Shown: positions 43,770 to 56,114 of the stretch, piece after piece
Layout: each line of letters begins with the position of its first letter
Position numbering within the stretch: the first letter of the stretch is position 1
Assembly (NCBI GenBank): GCA_900708905.1
Contig: CAADRB010000086.1
Location: 116,771-180,770, forward strand
Length of the DNA stretch: 64,000 bases
Direction: 5' to 3'
DNA from: Hymenolepis diminuta
Taxonomy: Eukaryota > Platyhelminthes > Cestoda > Cyclophyllidea > Hymenolepididae
Program-made: the position numbers and the translations under genes
The notes under the pieces: model-generated
Databases searched by the model: none
Told to the model about the DNA's origin: nothing
What the model saw: the letters and a program-made list of their open reading frames with translations, nothing else

Positions 43770-46700
43770 ATTTCAGATTTGGAATGAAATGCATGGGTTG
43801 TTTTCTCCAGCAGCAAAGATCCTTCAATGCGTAAAGAACAAAACAGAAGATTGCGTAGCTTGATGAAATAAAGGAGGGGAGGAGGAGATTTGTTAGGTAT
43901 AGGTAAAGTCTGCTTCGTGAGCGTAGGGAGCGCATACTGCTAAAGTATGAAACGGATAATTAATCTGATTTAGATGGAAAGTCTACCTTTTCGCCACTTT
44001 GTGGCTGGTTATATGGTGGTCAATCTAGAAAAGATTTTGAAATAATCAATTGAGTTTACTTGGCTGTAGTGGTGCGCCCACGATCAAACTAGACACCACA
44101 TATTTTCAATGAGTTTAACACTTGCACATTAAAAACTTGATTAATTAATAAGTATATCTTTTCATGACCTGGAAATTGTGCATTCATTTGTGAATATAAC
44201 ATGCAGAAGAGAACTATTTTACTTCACAGCAAAGCAAAAGTCCCAATTTATGACCATATTAAAGCAGCTATTCTCGAGAAATGGTATAATAGTCAAAACA
44301 AAAATTAAAAATAGTTATAATATCATAGATGTTTTGAATTTCAAACCTTTTGAGTCTTCGATATGATAAATAATATGTCTTATCAACATGTGAACTTCTA
44401 CATTGCAAACTTCAGCATCAAACCCCGATGTTTGGAGGGAATTCTTTGCCTATTGACCCATTGATTTGACAAAGAGGCTGATCTTCCCATCCCAACGTTT
44501 TCATGTCATCTTACATCTAAATGTATCACGATTTAGCATAGAGAAGCACTATTATCATGACCCAAGGTAGAGGAAAGTATTTATTATTTCGAGTAGCAAA
44601 GAAGCACCAAAGTTTCCCTTGAAAGAGTAAGGAAATAGGAGTAGAGTGGATATTAAGAATGGAGACTTCTTAATTCATTTGATTTGACCTGTTCCTTTCA
44701 ACTTAGGAGACAGCTCATGTTTTAATGTTTCAATTATTAAATTTCATGCGTTTTAACTGTTTCCAGCTGAAACATTGAAGATGGTTTACTTAATTTACTC
44801 ATCGACTGATACTAGCTAGAATAATTTAACTTGACGGGACTCACTAGAATTCACTCATAATGAAGTACAGCAGCACTCAAACTCTCTATCGATTTTAAGA
44901 GATATTCGCTCATGATGTTACTTTGCCTTAAAGGTGGTTTCCTTCATTTTTTCAACTTGTTATATACACCTGAGAAATCTCTGACCCAGCTATCTGGATT
45001 TGAAAATATGAAATGTGGTAAATGATGTCAGCAAAATGAGGTGGGCGATTTTTCGCTTATGTTGGTCATTTGTCATTTGGCCTCCCGAACATCCATTGTA
45101 CGAGTTTTTCTGTTATTTTATGCCCTTTAGGTGGTGGGAGAGGGGAGAGGCAAATGTTATTTATGACAGGATACAAACTCTCTCTATTGGGTGCACAGGT
45201 TTAACAATTGGGCATCCTGAGGTGCTCCATTTCCACATTTCCGATGGGAACCCAATGATTAATGACCATTTGGCGTTTCAATACCACTATCGCTTAGAAA
45301 GTAGGTAGTTTCTTTCCACATATACATTTGTTTTACTGAAATGACATTTTGTCACAATTATACTTTCTCAAATATATTGACTACTATTTAATACTAATGT
45401 CGAGATGACTATATTTTACCTTTTTACGTTATAACATTCCAAAGTTTCAAATGTCAGGATTCATCTCCTGGGTTATTGGGTAAATTTACGGAGAAAGTTA
45501 ATCATAAAATTTAAGTGTATTTACTTCTAATGACCAAGACAACGGGAGAGTGAATTCAACATACAATGAGGCAGTAATTTCAGTCCTTGGATAAATTATA
45601 TTTCCGCAAATCTTCATTTTATGATCTATAAGCCGAGATCAGAGCAAGAAAAGTGACAGACACAAGTACTCGTTGTTATCACGAAAACTTGTTACAGTTC
45701 AATAGGAATTATATACAGTAAATCATCACTAAAGGTTAATTGTTACTTTAGTAATAATAGAAAGACAACATAAAATAAAATACCAAAATCGTCAAGAAAA
45801 ACTATTTGATAATTATTCATAGTTACATTTTCTATTTGACACTTCTAATTCACATTTGCTTTGTGTCTTTGTATTTTAGTCATATTCTTACTGGCCGCAA
45901 TGGGAGTTCATGATTAACATTCATGAGGAACCAGAATATTCATTCCATTCTCCATAGTTAAAGAGCTGTCATCTCTGAACAATTAAAATGCAAGGAGTGT
46001 GCGTTTTGTCTCCCTACTTCATTCATAGAGTCGAAAAGAACCGTTAATATTACCCATATATGTGTTATCTAGTTCTCTGGATTCCTCTTCTGCTGTTTCG
46101 GTACAATGGAATTTTTATATTACTATTGACTATTAGTATAGTGGAGTAAAATCCGGAATACTTCAATTGCCTTTTGAAAAAAATACTTTCGAAAAACAAC
46201 AGGCAATTTTAACCTAACCGAGCTCAAAAAAGTCTAAACATGTTGAAAAATGAGGCCAAATTGTTTAATTTAGTGAATTTATTAGAAAGTTCTTGGGTAC
46301 TGAATTCTAGAGGGTTCTGTTGATAAATTCATTTTAGTCCTCTTCATCTTGAAAGCCTTTTCAGTCTATTAAGAGGGAAAAAAGTATCAATATTTATCAA
46401 TCAACAATCTGAATTACTCAACCGTTAAATGAAAACCCGAATTTATCAAAGTAAATAGAGACAGTTCCTCAAATTTGATCGTTGACACATTAGAAAATGA
46501 AGCTGTCGTCTATATACGGCAAATTAAAAGGGGACAACTCGAGATTAAAAATCATATTTCGTATTTTTTTGATGCTCCGACTTTACTTTCAACTTTTACT
46601 CGATCCTCTTCCCTTAACACATACTAGGCCGCTTTATTATGTATCATGTTCAGGAGCTTTTCAGCGAAGGAAATTGTAAAGTTTCCTATCATGCTTTGGG

Positions 46701-47010
46701 TAGTAAGACTATCATTGATTTAAAGTGAATGTGAATTACGGTGGTGTAAATAAAATTAAAATATTCATCAGTGAGTTTAAAAATGTTCTCATTTTATTAA
46801 ATTAAATCAGTATTATATCAATCTTTCAAGTTGGGTCAATATCCTCCCACTTAATCGATAATTATAGATCCTGCATCATCAATAATTTTAAATGAATACA
46901 TTGATCCAAACCACAAAATAAATGAATTTTCATTTTTATGCTCAATGTCTTTTATATTTATTCACAAATCAAAGTATGTGAATGAGGCTGAAATAGACTA
47001 TGATGAATGT
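43770..47010. other. Gene-free stretch with a small LTR-like fragment
   Basis: At about 45740-45840 the sequence 'acaacataaaataaaataccaaaatcgtcaag' and 'atttgataattattcat' resembles 40860-40920 (left end of the gag-protease relic), so a piece of the same element is likely. The 97-codon frame at 45015-45308 uses a non-ATG start and shows no family signature. Nothing else was recognised. Confidence 0.4.
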
Positions 47011-47014
47011 TCTT

Positions 47015-47240
47015 GCATCGGTGGTGCATTGATCACCGCTCACATCTCCCATGTTGGAGGTCAACGGTTCAATTTCCACTGACGCACACCCAGAGTACGG
47101 AGTGACTAAACACACTGATTACGTCTGGCTAATAAAGGGGGTGGCAGAACTCGAGGCTTTCACCAGGGAGGCTTCATGATACCACCCTCTACCCAAAGTG
47201 AGTCTTGGAAAAGACTTTCCTAAATGGTCTTGGGAATTAT
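47015..47240 (+). repeat. tRNA-like SINE, family B
   Basis: An A-box-like 'atcggtggtgcattgatcacc' is followed about 35 bases later by a B-box-like 'ggtcaacggttcaatttcc', then 'ctggctaataaagggggtggcagaactcgaggctttcaccaggga'. The latter matches 'ctggctaattcagg...gtggcagaagtcaagtttctcaccagga' at about 55434-55483. The tail 'ctacccaaagtgagtcttgg' parallels the intron 21 copy. Confidence 0.7.
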
Positions 47241-47279
47241 TGTTATTTATAATAAATGGTGGAATTATTATTGATACTT

Positions 47280-47960
47280 ACGTTAGACGTCCTGGTAAAC
47301 TTGACGGTTGCCCGTGATCTAAACATTTAAGAATAAGTAAAAGTCTTAGTTTAAACGATAATATTTTTCTGCACCTAATGGTATTACGTGAATCAAAAGA
47401 CGATTCCAAGTCTGCCTTGCTATTTGCAGATCGCTTAGGCATCGAGAATCGCCGCCATATGATTACTATATTTTTAACCAAAGAATTATTCGTGAAGGGG
47501 TGAAGAGAGCGGAATATAAGCATGCAATTATCAAGAGAAAGAGGATTGTTGATAAACATTCCTCAATCTCCGTAGCCGTCCACATTATAGTTGAAAAGGC
47601 TTTAAAGTGCCCTTTCTTCGGACAAAACAAGTGCATTTCTATCAGTTTCATACAAGATGCTTATGTACTTTGATATGCAGGTGAAAGAGGTGTGCTTAAA
47701 ACGCTGGTTTGAGAAAAAAAGATCAGACAGACAAAATTCACAACTTATTGGAAGCTTCATGTAAAACACTTCGAAAATTCCAGAAGGGGTGCGTCTTTGC
47801 TGAATCTTATATGACATGTTGCTACTCTGATGGGCAAGTACAAACGTCAGAAGACAGAGTCAAGTTTAATGTCTGGAATCCAGGTGTATGGCCACCATAT
47901 TCCTTGCTCCTGAGCTTAAAACATAAGGAGGGAAGTCCAAAGTTACTGTCTTGAGTCTGC
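47280..47960 (-). pseudogene. Gag zinc-knuckle region relic of an LTR retrotransposon
   Basis: On the - strand, IQQRRTPSGIFE (about 47760-47805) is followed by a cysteine-containing piece with CEFC and FKHTSFTC (about 47680-47740), then FCPKKGHFKAF (about 47598-47632). Flatworm CsRn1/Gypsy-type gag proteins have a similar order: an IQQRR-like stretch, a C-x2-C...FK-x-H-x2-C knuckle and a second knuckle. Several cysteines are lost and the frame is broken. It complements the gag core relics at 29 and 41 kb, which both lack this part, and lies on the same strand. No long terminal repeat was seen around it. A 63-codon frame at 48215-48406 on the same strand may belong to it but was not recognised. 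Confidence 0.5.
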
Positions 47961-49624
47961 GTGCAAAATTCACTTTAAACAGAAAAAATGTAATCAAATT
48001 ACATCATAATAAATTGTTTGATCGACCACTGTTTTGAGCGTGTTTCCAGTAACTCATAACTAATCAGTTGGATACCATTTTTTATCTAATCTTCTTTTAT
48101 TCTTGGCTCATCCAATTCACTCATAGCTGAGAAATAATTAAACCAGCCTCCTTTTCCTCTTTAACAAACCCTCTTCTCGTATTTTCAGAAGTCCAAATCT
48201 TAATTCCTCTGGCTTCATGTCGACCCAAGACCTGAAAGCCTCAGACACGATTCTTTCATTTTTGTAAAATGAATTTTCCAAATAAATTGATTCCGAAGAG
48301 CGATTTTAAACGGTGGCTGTTGAGAATCAAAAAATGTCTTGTTATGTATAATCTCTTGCAGAGTGTGATCAGCTTGTCCTAACTCCACGATTTCTTTAAC
48401 TATCAAAGGGTTCTGTCATTTGGTGGAAGAAACGAGAATTTTGAAATAGTACTGAATAGAGTAAAATTTATGAATGAAATTATAGAGAAGTCCGAAGACT
48501 TCAAATATAAAAAGGCCTGGCTAATCATATCTAAGTATAATGTGTGTCAAATTACAGCTGTGGAGGAATAGTCACGAAGGTTAGAAGTGAAGACCAGTCC
48601 AAGAGTTCGATGCTTGCGAAATCCAGTGAATCTTGGACATTACATCTAAATTTCTTTGCAATTTGGTACAATTAATAAATCTGTAAACCCCACACATACG
48701 CACGCACACGCACACAGGTCGATCTTATTAGCAACCGAGTGAAGCGTCAACGATGATATTACCTACATCAGTCAACTTACCTTATGCCTTTAAGAGATAC
48801 GGCTAGTATTTTATGACTCATCGTGATTTTAAGTGTGACGACGATACTTTACTAATATTAAGGAAAAAATTATTTCATATATTAATAATAGTCAAGTCGA
48901 CATAAAACTTTTTACTTACATGGTAATATTATTTGAGAGAACTTTAGAAATGAATAAGTTCCGCATTCTGATGAATAGTTAGTCGCGATGACGTATATAC
49001 CGATTATGGTTTTTGATTGAAATGGTTAAGATAAAGTCGAGAGGCTCTTTGATTACTGTAACCTAGCTAAACCAGGTATTCATTTGACTTGAGTGCAAGT
49101 CTTGTATTTCTCACTTAAACCTTACTGGTGAATTCGGAAATTTCCTTTGCCCTTTCGACAAAATTATGTAGCTAGAAAACACATCAGATAAAACTTCTTA
49201 TGCCAATTTCGAGAAGTTTTAATAAGACTGAATCTCGACAAAAAGTAGTTTTCTAGCGACCGCTGTTAAGATAAATCCGTATTCTACCACCGTATTTGGC
49301 AATTCAAATAGCTGAATGTGCACCGACTGACGCTAATCCCAGGACGTCTGCCTTAATATATGTGAATGTTGACCAATTCTCTTGGTTTAACTCCTTTAAA
49401 CGAACATTAGAGGATCTAAAAGCTATGTAGTCGCTTCTGGCTATTGGATACATCTCTACTAAGAGTGGTGATTACATCAGAGTTCGGGAATTTAACGCAC
49501 TTCTGATGCAGGTTTGAGAGTAATTACAACTAATTGTTCTGACTAAAGCAATTCAAAGGTAAGAAGTAATAGAAAGAATTTTAATTTTTTAATTAAACAA
49601 ATTATTGGAGGTCTGTCAATTATT

Positions 49625-49770
49625 AGTCATCGTGCCCACTGTTTGAATCAGAGACCACGAGATCGATGCTCATTGGTGCTCAGTGATGTAGACAGCTAAC
49701 CATCCTGGTTGAATCTGGTCATTAAGAGGAATGATATATTACGGCCCCAAGATACCTTTCCTTTGTCCGG
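49625..49770 (+). repeat. tRNA-like SINE, family B
   Basis: It contains 'gaatcagagaccacgagatcgatgctcattgg' and the exact 17-mer 'aatctggtcattaagag' (49712-49728) shared with 23335-23351, then 'ggccccaagat', which parallels 'tggctccaggagat' in that copy. Confidence 0.65.
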
Positions 49771-49774
49771 ATCT

Positions 49775-52700
49775 AGGAATATAGCATGCATTTTTCCAAA
49801 TTGAGGAAAATATTTTTTTGTTAATTTCAGTACCTATTAATTCTTAATTGTTTACCTTTCTGTAAATCACGTTATTTACATGCTGTTTCATTTATCGCTC
49901 CAGATGTGCGAACACAAATTTAAGGCTCATGTTTCCCCATGAATGAGAACAATATTAAAACTACGATATTCGCCTAGCTACCTATCTACTTAAAAACTGT
50001 TGGAACGAGGAAAACTCCTCCTGTAATAAGGACTTTTTGCCAGACAGTATGGCGGATTTCGGATTTGTACTTATACACCTCCTGAGACTAAATAATGAAG
50101 AATAGTATAACCTGTTTTTTGCTCTGGTTTAAAGTCTAAACATCCTCGCAACTGTCCATAGACAGAGTAGAAATGGCCTTCGAAGAGACATAATTCTAAC
50201 AAGCAAACCCGGCAAACTGCCTCAGAGAAAATGATGTTAAATGTCACAGAAGGTCATAATTATGTAGGATTATCCCTACGGGTATTGTTACCCTAAAAGC
50301 TCACATTAAATCTCTGTACAGATTAAAATTTAGATTATTTCATCTACCATATCTACAAATCGCATTTCGTTCTCGATGAATCATTATGTCGTGATTAATT
50401 AAGTTCATTAAATCAAGGGAATAATTTGTTACATCAATTTTGATTAGAACTAATAATTGACCGAAACCAAAGATTAAAATGTGGACTGTAGTATGGTTAT
50501 TTTAAAATTATAACTAAAACTTTACCTTTTAGAAGGCAAAATATGTCTGCAGAAATAGTGTGAAGAAGATCTACCAGAACGGGTAGTAAAGTGTATTAAA
50601 TAGTTTTAAAAGAATGCGATGGAGAAATTGGATCAAATGTCTTCTACGATTTAATGGAAAATAAAATATATCTTTGGATGGAGACTAAAATTGCCTTCCT
50701 GGTTCTCAAGCTCCAACATTTGTTTTGGATGGAAAAATTGGAGACACATCGGCGATCGACTCGAGTTCTGCTGCCTCCTTTATTAGCCACTTTTAAATAG
50801 TGCGCTCGTTGAGTGTGTATCAACAGGTACCTAACTCGTAACCTCTGACTTAGCAGACATGAAGGTCACACATCGTATTAACCCCCCCCCCCCTCTCAAC
50901 AGTTAAAATGGAGCACAATTAAAGATCGAATACTATTTTTTCTTCATTTAACCCGAAATTGTTAAGGCAAGTGCTTACGCCAGTTAATAAATAATGATCA
51001 TTTGTACGTTGATATCATCATAATATGCGTTGCAACGGAGCGTGTGTGGGATTCTCCTTTTCTTCGAAATATGCCTTAAAGAACAAGCATTCCGAAAACG
51101 AACAGGATGCGTTGTCTGAAAAAGTGCGAAAATAGATCTATGTTTGAAAATACTGTATAGCAATAAAAGATTTTTTAAATAATTGTAATGCCTTATTCTA
51201 AATTGTCCATAAACCAACACTTATTATTGATTAAGAATAGAGACAAAATAGTAGGGGTTATAATATTAGAATGTAATTGTTTGTTCTGAGTGTACTATAA
51301 TGAGTTTTCTGCGTAAAATCCATGCTAGTATCTTGTCTGTTATAAGTAAAAAGTCTTTTAGGAGGTGATTAACCGACCATCTAAGATAATAAGCCGATCA
51401 TTAGACTCTGGACGCCGTGAATACGAGGTCGTTTAGGAAACAGGGGGAAAAATCTTGAAATACAGAACATTGAGACATATGGCGGTGGTGGATGGAGAAG
51501 AAAAACGTACTGGACCGGAATTCAGAGTTCGAATTTTATAAGCTTATCTGATGTCCAGACTTTTAATCCTGCTTCTGATCGTGATAGGAATCCGATAAAA
51601 CAAAGTGCATTGCCACAGTGTCTACATTTTGTGCCAGAATGAACAAATCCCGCAGACTGCTTCTAAGTCTCCCGTTATTTTTATCAAAGTGCAGGCGCTC
51701 GTGGCTCCTGACAGCTTGACGGTTATTTTGGACTTAAACTGTGATCAGTTCGGTGGTGTTTTGGTCTCCCAATATCAACCATATGAAGACAATTTCTATT
51801 CCTATATAATGTCTTCTTTAGCTAATAAAATATCTTAGGTTAACTAAATTTTGTCTTAATCTTCTCCCTCTGGTTTGAGTCGGTTGGAGTGGTCAGATAG
51901 GTCTTAGCAGCAGAAACCAGACTTCTAGCAGTGCTACAGCATAGAAGAGTCATATCTTACAAAAATGGGCAACTGAACAGGTACGAAAAATTTATTCCTT
52001 TCTCTTAAAATGTAAAGGAATACTTTATTATTACCCTCTGTTTGGATGTTCTACCGTATTTTTTCCTTACCCTGTGTAGAAAATAAATCGATCAGAATGG
52101 CTCAATATATACCCTAATTTAATTCCACCTTTTGAAGATATAAACATAATTTAACGAATTCGAAAACTTAATTTTTCGGTTCGTTTTTTGAGAAATTCAT
52201 ATCTTAGTTAATTGATAGTTTGAGAAAAAGATTTTACTGGTTTGGAATTTCGCTGCTTTTATTAAATCCCTCTTCTCACGGACCAAACCTGGGAGGATTC
52301 TAAAGAGAAGATTAAGTTTTGAAGTATATCACAGGCTGTCTAAAAGGGATACTTTTAAGGGTGATTGCCATTTGATTGCCATTTTGGAATGCGTCATTGG
52401 GTGACAAGTGATGAGTGATGGTTGAAACTTTCTCAATGATCTGTCATTTTGTTTGAACTGCCAGTTGATGAAATACCCCAGCTGATAGTACTGCTAGAAT
52501 AGTTCAGAGATAGTTGATTGGTCATGACATTTTATCCTGAACAAATTAAGAGATAAACACTTTTACCATCACCTATCGCTGGGACTTAAGTTCCACTACG
52601 AATTTTCCAAAATGAAGATGTTGGAGTGGTAATTCTTAATCATGCTTTGATGTACGCAACTCCATGCCACCAGTGTGTATTGTACTGTAATCTATTAATT

Positions 52701-55350
52701 AAAAAAACTTTGTGAATGTTTATTATTTAGAACCATCTATATTTGGCAATCAAGTTTATTTTGGTAAGTCTGATCCAAAAATTGTTTAACTGCATTTTAT
52801 GCATCTATACTATTATTTATTACGCATTGTGGGGCAATCATTTAATATTTTTCTATATTATGCAATTTCAGTCATCAGTTAAGCCCCAAGGTCATATCTT
52901 AATTAATTACTCAACCACTTTCGAAGTACTAATGCGGTCAGAAAATATTACTCAAATGTCACTAGTCTCAGTGTTGGATCACCTGATACACTCTCTTTAA
53001 GTCATGGTGACTTGAGTATGATAAGTTCCCGTTGTCTTCAAATGTGTCTATCGAATCACCTGTAATTAACTCAATATAATACGATGTAGACGAGACTAGG
53101 TGCGTTCTCGGTGGGGTCTTATGGAGTATCTTAGTAGCTCCCAACACGTTACATTGACTTTCAATTATTAGAAATACGAAGTGACAATAGCAGTACTATT
53201 AAATTTATAAAACTGCTTTAATGATTAAGCAATTGAACCGTTTTCCGACCCATTTTATCACGCTTGAGTTAGTCGTAGATGTCGCGGACAAGCCTTGATA
53301 AAGAGACAACTTAAATTTATTGAAGAAACTCAGAGGTATTGACTATATATTACTAAATAGCATATAAATGTGAAGATTTGGCTATCTCCGAGAACAGACT
53401 GAGCAAAACATTTACGAGAATCCGACTGTCTGTGGCATAATCTCTGAAATTATAAGTTTATCAGTTCACATTATACTTTACTAATAATAATATAAGATTA
53501 TATTGTGGAAATTGAAGGGATTAAATAATTACATCAGAAAAAATTGAAGTTTATTGTTCGAAATTAATCGAGAGAGAAAATATCGAAAAAACATAAAATG
53601 TTTTCAGAGTGCGGAATTCGATTTATGATTTGCAGATTTGAGTTAACGGTTTAGCTTCTTTTGACCCTTTTATAAGCATCCATAAAATTTCATTACATGA
53701 CCTTCAGGTTATAGTGGCCTATGCCTTCCTTCGAATCCTACTTATGTAATATTCTCCCCAGTTCCTTCACAGCACAGTTACTGTCAATGGAAACTGATAT
53801 TTGAAAAATATTTATTTATTTCACAATCACATTATTTTAATAAATGTGATTTTATAATTTTTTCCTGAGTTGCTAGCTAGTTTCTTGAATTTTATGCCTC
53901 GGTATATACAACTCTTTTGAAGGCGACAACATTTCTTCCATTGAATTTCTTCCGGTGACCTTGACTTTAGACAAAACTCTCAGCAAATCGGCTCCCAATA
54001 ATTCATTTTTTGTATATATTGTTTACATTACCAACTTTTAAATACAGAGTAAAAATCCCTAGGGCAATTTTTGAAACATGGTTCATAAAATAATGATTCT
54101 CGTTGAAGTCCAACTAGCAGCAGATAAGTACAACTAGCCTCTAGCAGAGTCCTCAGGTACAAATTGTCCACAAAGATAAATCTAGAACATGCCAGAAAAG
54201 AAGTAACAAGACCATGGGTATTGTAAGGGAAGAATTTACTGCTAAACGGAGTAATCATGAATACAATTAAATTTGCGCTGCGGGATATAATGATCGCCAA
54301 TTAGACAGGATGTCTCTACACTCACGCTCTTGATTGCTCGATACGCACTTTTCGGAATGTTCTAGCTTGCAAGATCCTATTGAACAGTCTTGGTAGCATT
54401 GTACACTCCACAATATAGAGCAGCTCAATTGATCAACGCGAATTCTTTATAAATCATATTTACTTAATGTGAGTGTCTATTCCGCTCACTAAGCGTCCAT
54501 CCAAGGACATCTGTGTCTCTTTATATATGACACACATACCGATTCTTGCTATACTAATTTACGCAGGATTGAACCTGTCGGTCTCTCAAAATGTACCTTA
54601 TCTCGCTTTTCTAACAAGTCCGGGTTTTCCTCGCTCAGTACTGATGCTTCCTTCTTTCCTCTCCATCCATTTTACTATCCCTTCCATCTTTTCCCTTCCA
54701 TTCATTTCTAAACTATCCAATAAACCCGTAATCTTACCCAACTCCTGTATCCCATATACCCGAAGAAGATCATCAATTCTATGAGAGAGTATCGGGTCTA
54801 AATTGGCTTGGATCTTAAAGTAGATCTCCTGACGAAATCAGAACTGCTTTAACTGAAAGAGATTTAATATACGGATTCAATCAGTTTCATAGAGGTTTCA
54901 AGAGTAATTTACTTTCAAAACGGAGACCTTACCGATAACTTTACACATTGATAAATACTTTTATTAAAATAAAATTAAATTGTACGTTAAAAGTGCACTT
55001 AGATATTTTAAGGCATTTTATTAAAAGAAATTCATTTATTTTTCGCACAATTCAAAATCAATAAGAAACTATGCAATTCAGTGGTTACACTATGTCACAA
55101 AATAAAGTAGAGTTGAAGAAAGGTCATTTGAAGTCAGCTAAACCACCCTGATAATACTTTTATGAAAGTTCAAAAGGTCTCTTCTTGGAGTAAAGATTGA
55201 AACATACCTTTAATTAATAATGTTTAGGCGCAATAACCGAAACCTGAACATTATGACATTAGTATTTCACTATTAATCAAATGACACTTCCTTAGTTGAA
55301 ACACATTTATCAAGTGCCAACTCTAAGTGCTATAAAATATGTTCCTGTCT
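49775..55350. other. Gene-free stretch
   Basis: Contains a run of about 12 C at 50882-50893. Open frames of 60-100 codons (51605-51838, 52743-53000, 54028-54300, 54473-54784) show no recognisable motif or splice context. The 103-codon frame at 54473-54784 lies in a pyrimidine-rich segment, which by itself lowers stop frequency. Confidence 0.4.
50882..50893. repeat. Poly-C tract
   Basis: A run of about 12 cytosines flanked by 'catcgtatta' and 'tctcaacag' in AT-rich DNA. Run length may be affected by sequencing. Confidence 0.85.
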
Positions 55351-55359
55351 TAAGTTCTT

Positions 55360-55500
55360 TGATCGCCTTCCATTTCAGAGGTCACGGGTTTGATTCCCAT
55401 CCACCTACACCTAGTGAGCGGGGTGGCTAAATCTGGCTAATTCAGGGGGGGGGGGTGGCAGAAGTCAAGTTTCTCACCAGGAAGCTCTGGATATTTTAAA
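55360..55500 (+). repeat. tRNA-like SINE, family B, with poly-G expansion
   Basis: It contains the best B box of the family, 'ggtttgattcc' (55388-55398), followed by 'cctacacctagtgagcggggtggctaaatctggctaattcag', a run of 11 G (55445-55455), and 'gtggcagaagtcaagtttctcaccaggaagc'. The G run sits where the 47 kb copy has 'aaaggggg'. Confidence 0.7.
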
Positions 55501-55894
55501 TAATTTAGATAATTAAAGAAACGAAATACGAGGTTTAAATGCAAAAAATGACACCTGATCCATTTAATCATTATCAAAATCCCTGACAATGAAAAATTTA
55601 GGTTTATTAATGATGGGATGACACGCAGAATTGAAGAATTCACGGAAGATCAAATAGGACTATATTAATGATACCGGGTTGTCAAGAGGCATATGTAATT
55701 TAAAATTCGAAAGAATTTGATTGTCCGCATTTTGAAAAGAGATATTATTGTCACTCACAGTAAAACAAAAAAATAAATAATTTTTATGTGCCAGAAGCAA
55801 CTAAATCGGTCAATAGAAAGTTAAATAAGTGATAATGGGCAGAGGATCTAAAAGATACTGAAAGCAACGTCAAGATATTAAGGACTCTTGCCTT

Positions 55895-56110
55895 ATTAGT
55901 AGCTTACGTTCCGAAGTTCGAATTTCATGATTCGTTTCTTGAATTTTAGGAAATGCCTGTCTACAATATCCGGTTCCTACTGACTGGTTAATAATCCATT
56001 CTGTCACTTCATTTTTCCTCCCAATATTTGAGAAGGCAAGTGATCTTACAGGATGTTCAACATTTTACAGTGTTAACATAGCAAGAATGAGATTGATAAA
56101 ATATAATTCC
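55895..56110 (+). repeat. SINE-like repeat, family A
   Basis: 'gttccgaagttcgaatttcatgattcg' (about 55909-55935) carries a near-consensus Pol III B box (GTTCGAATTTC). The middle ('cctgtctacaatatccggttcctactgactgg') and end ('gatgttcaacattttacagtgttaacatagcaagaatgaga') match the other copies. Confidence 0.7.
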
Positions 56111-56114
56111 CTCT

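Noticed and set aside
45015..45308. 97-codon frame on the + strand
   Set aside because: Starts with a non-ATG codon, has no recognisable domain, and has no splice-site support.
54473..54784. 103-codon frame on the + strand with hydrophobic stretches
   Set aside because: The hydrophobicity follows from pyrimidine-rich DNA; no start context, motif or neighbour supports a gene.
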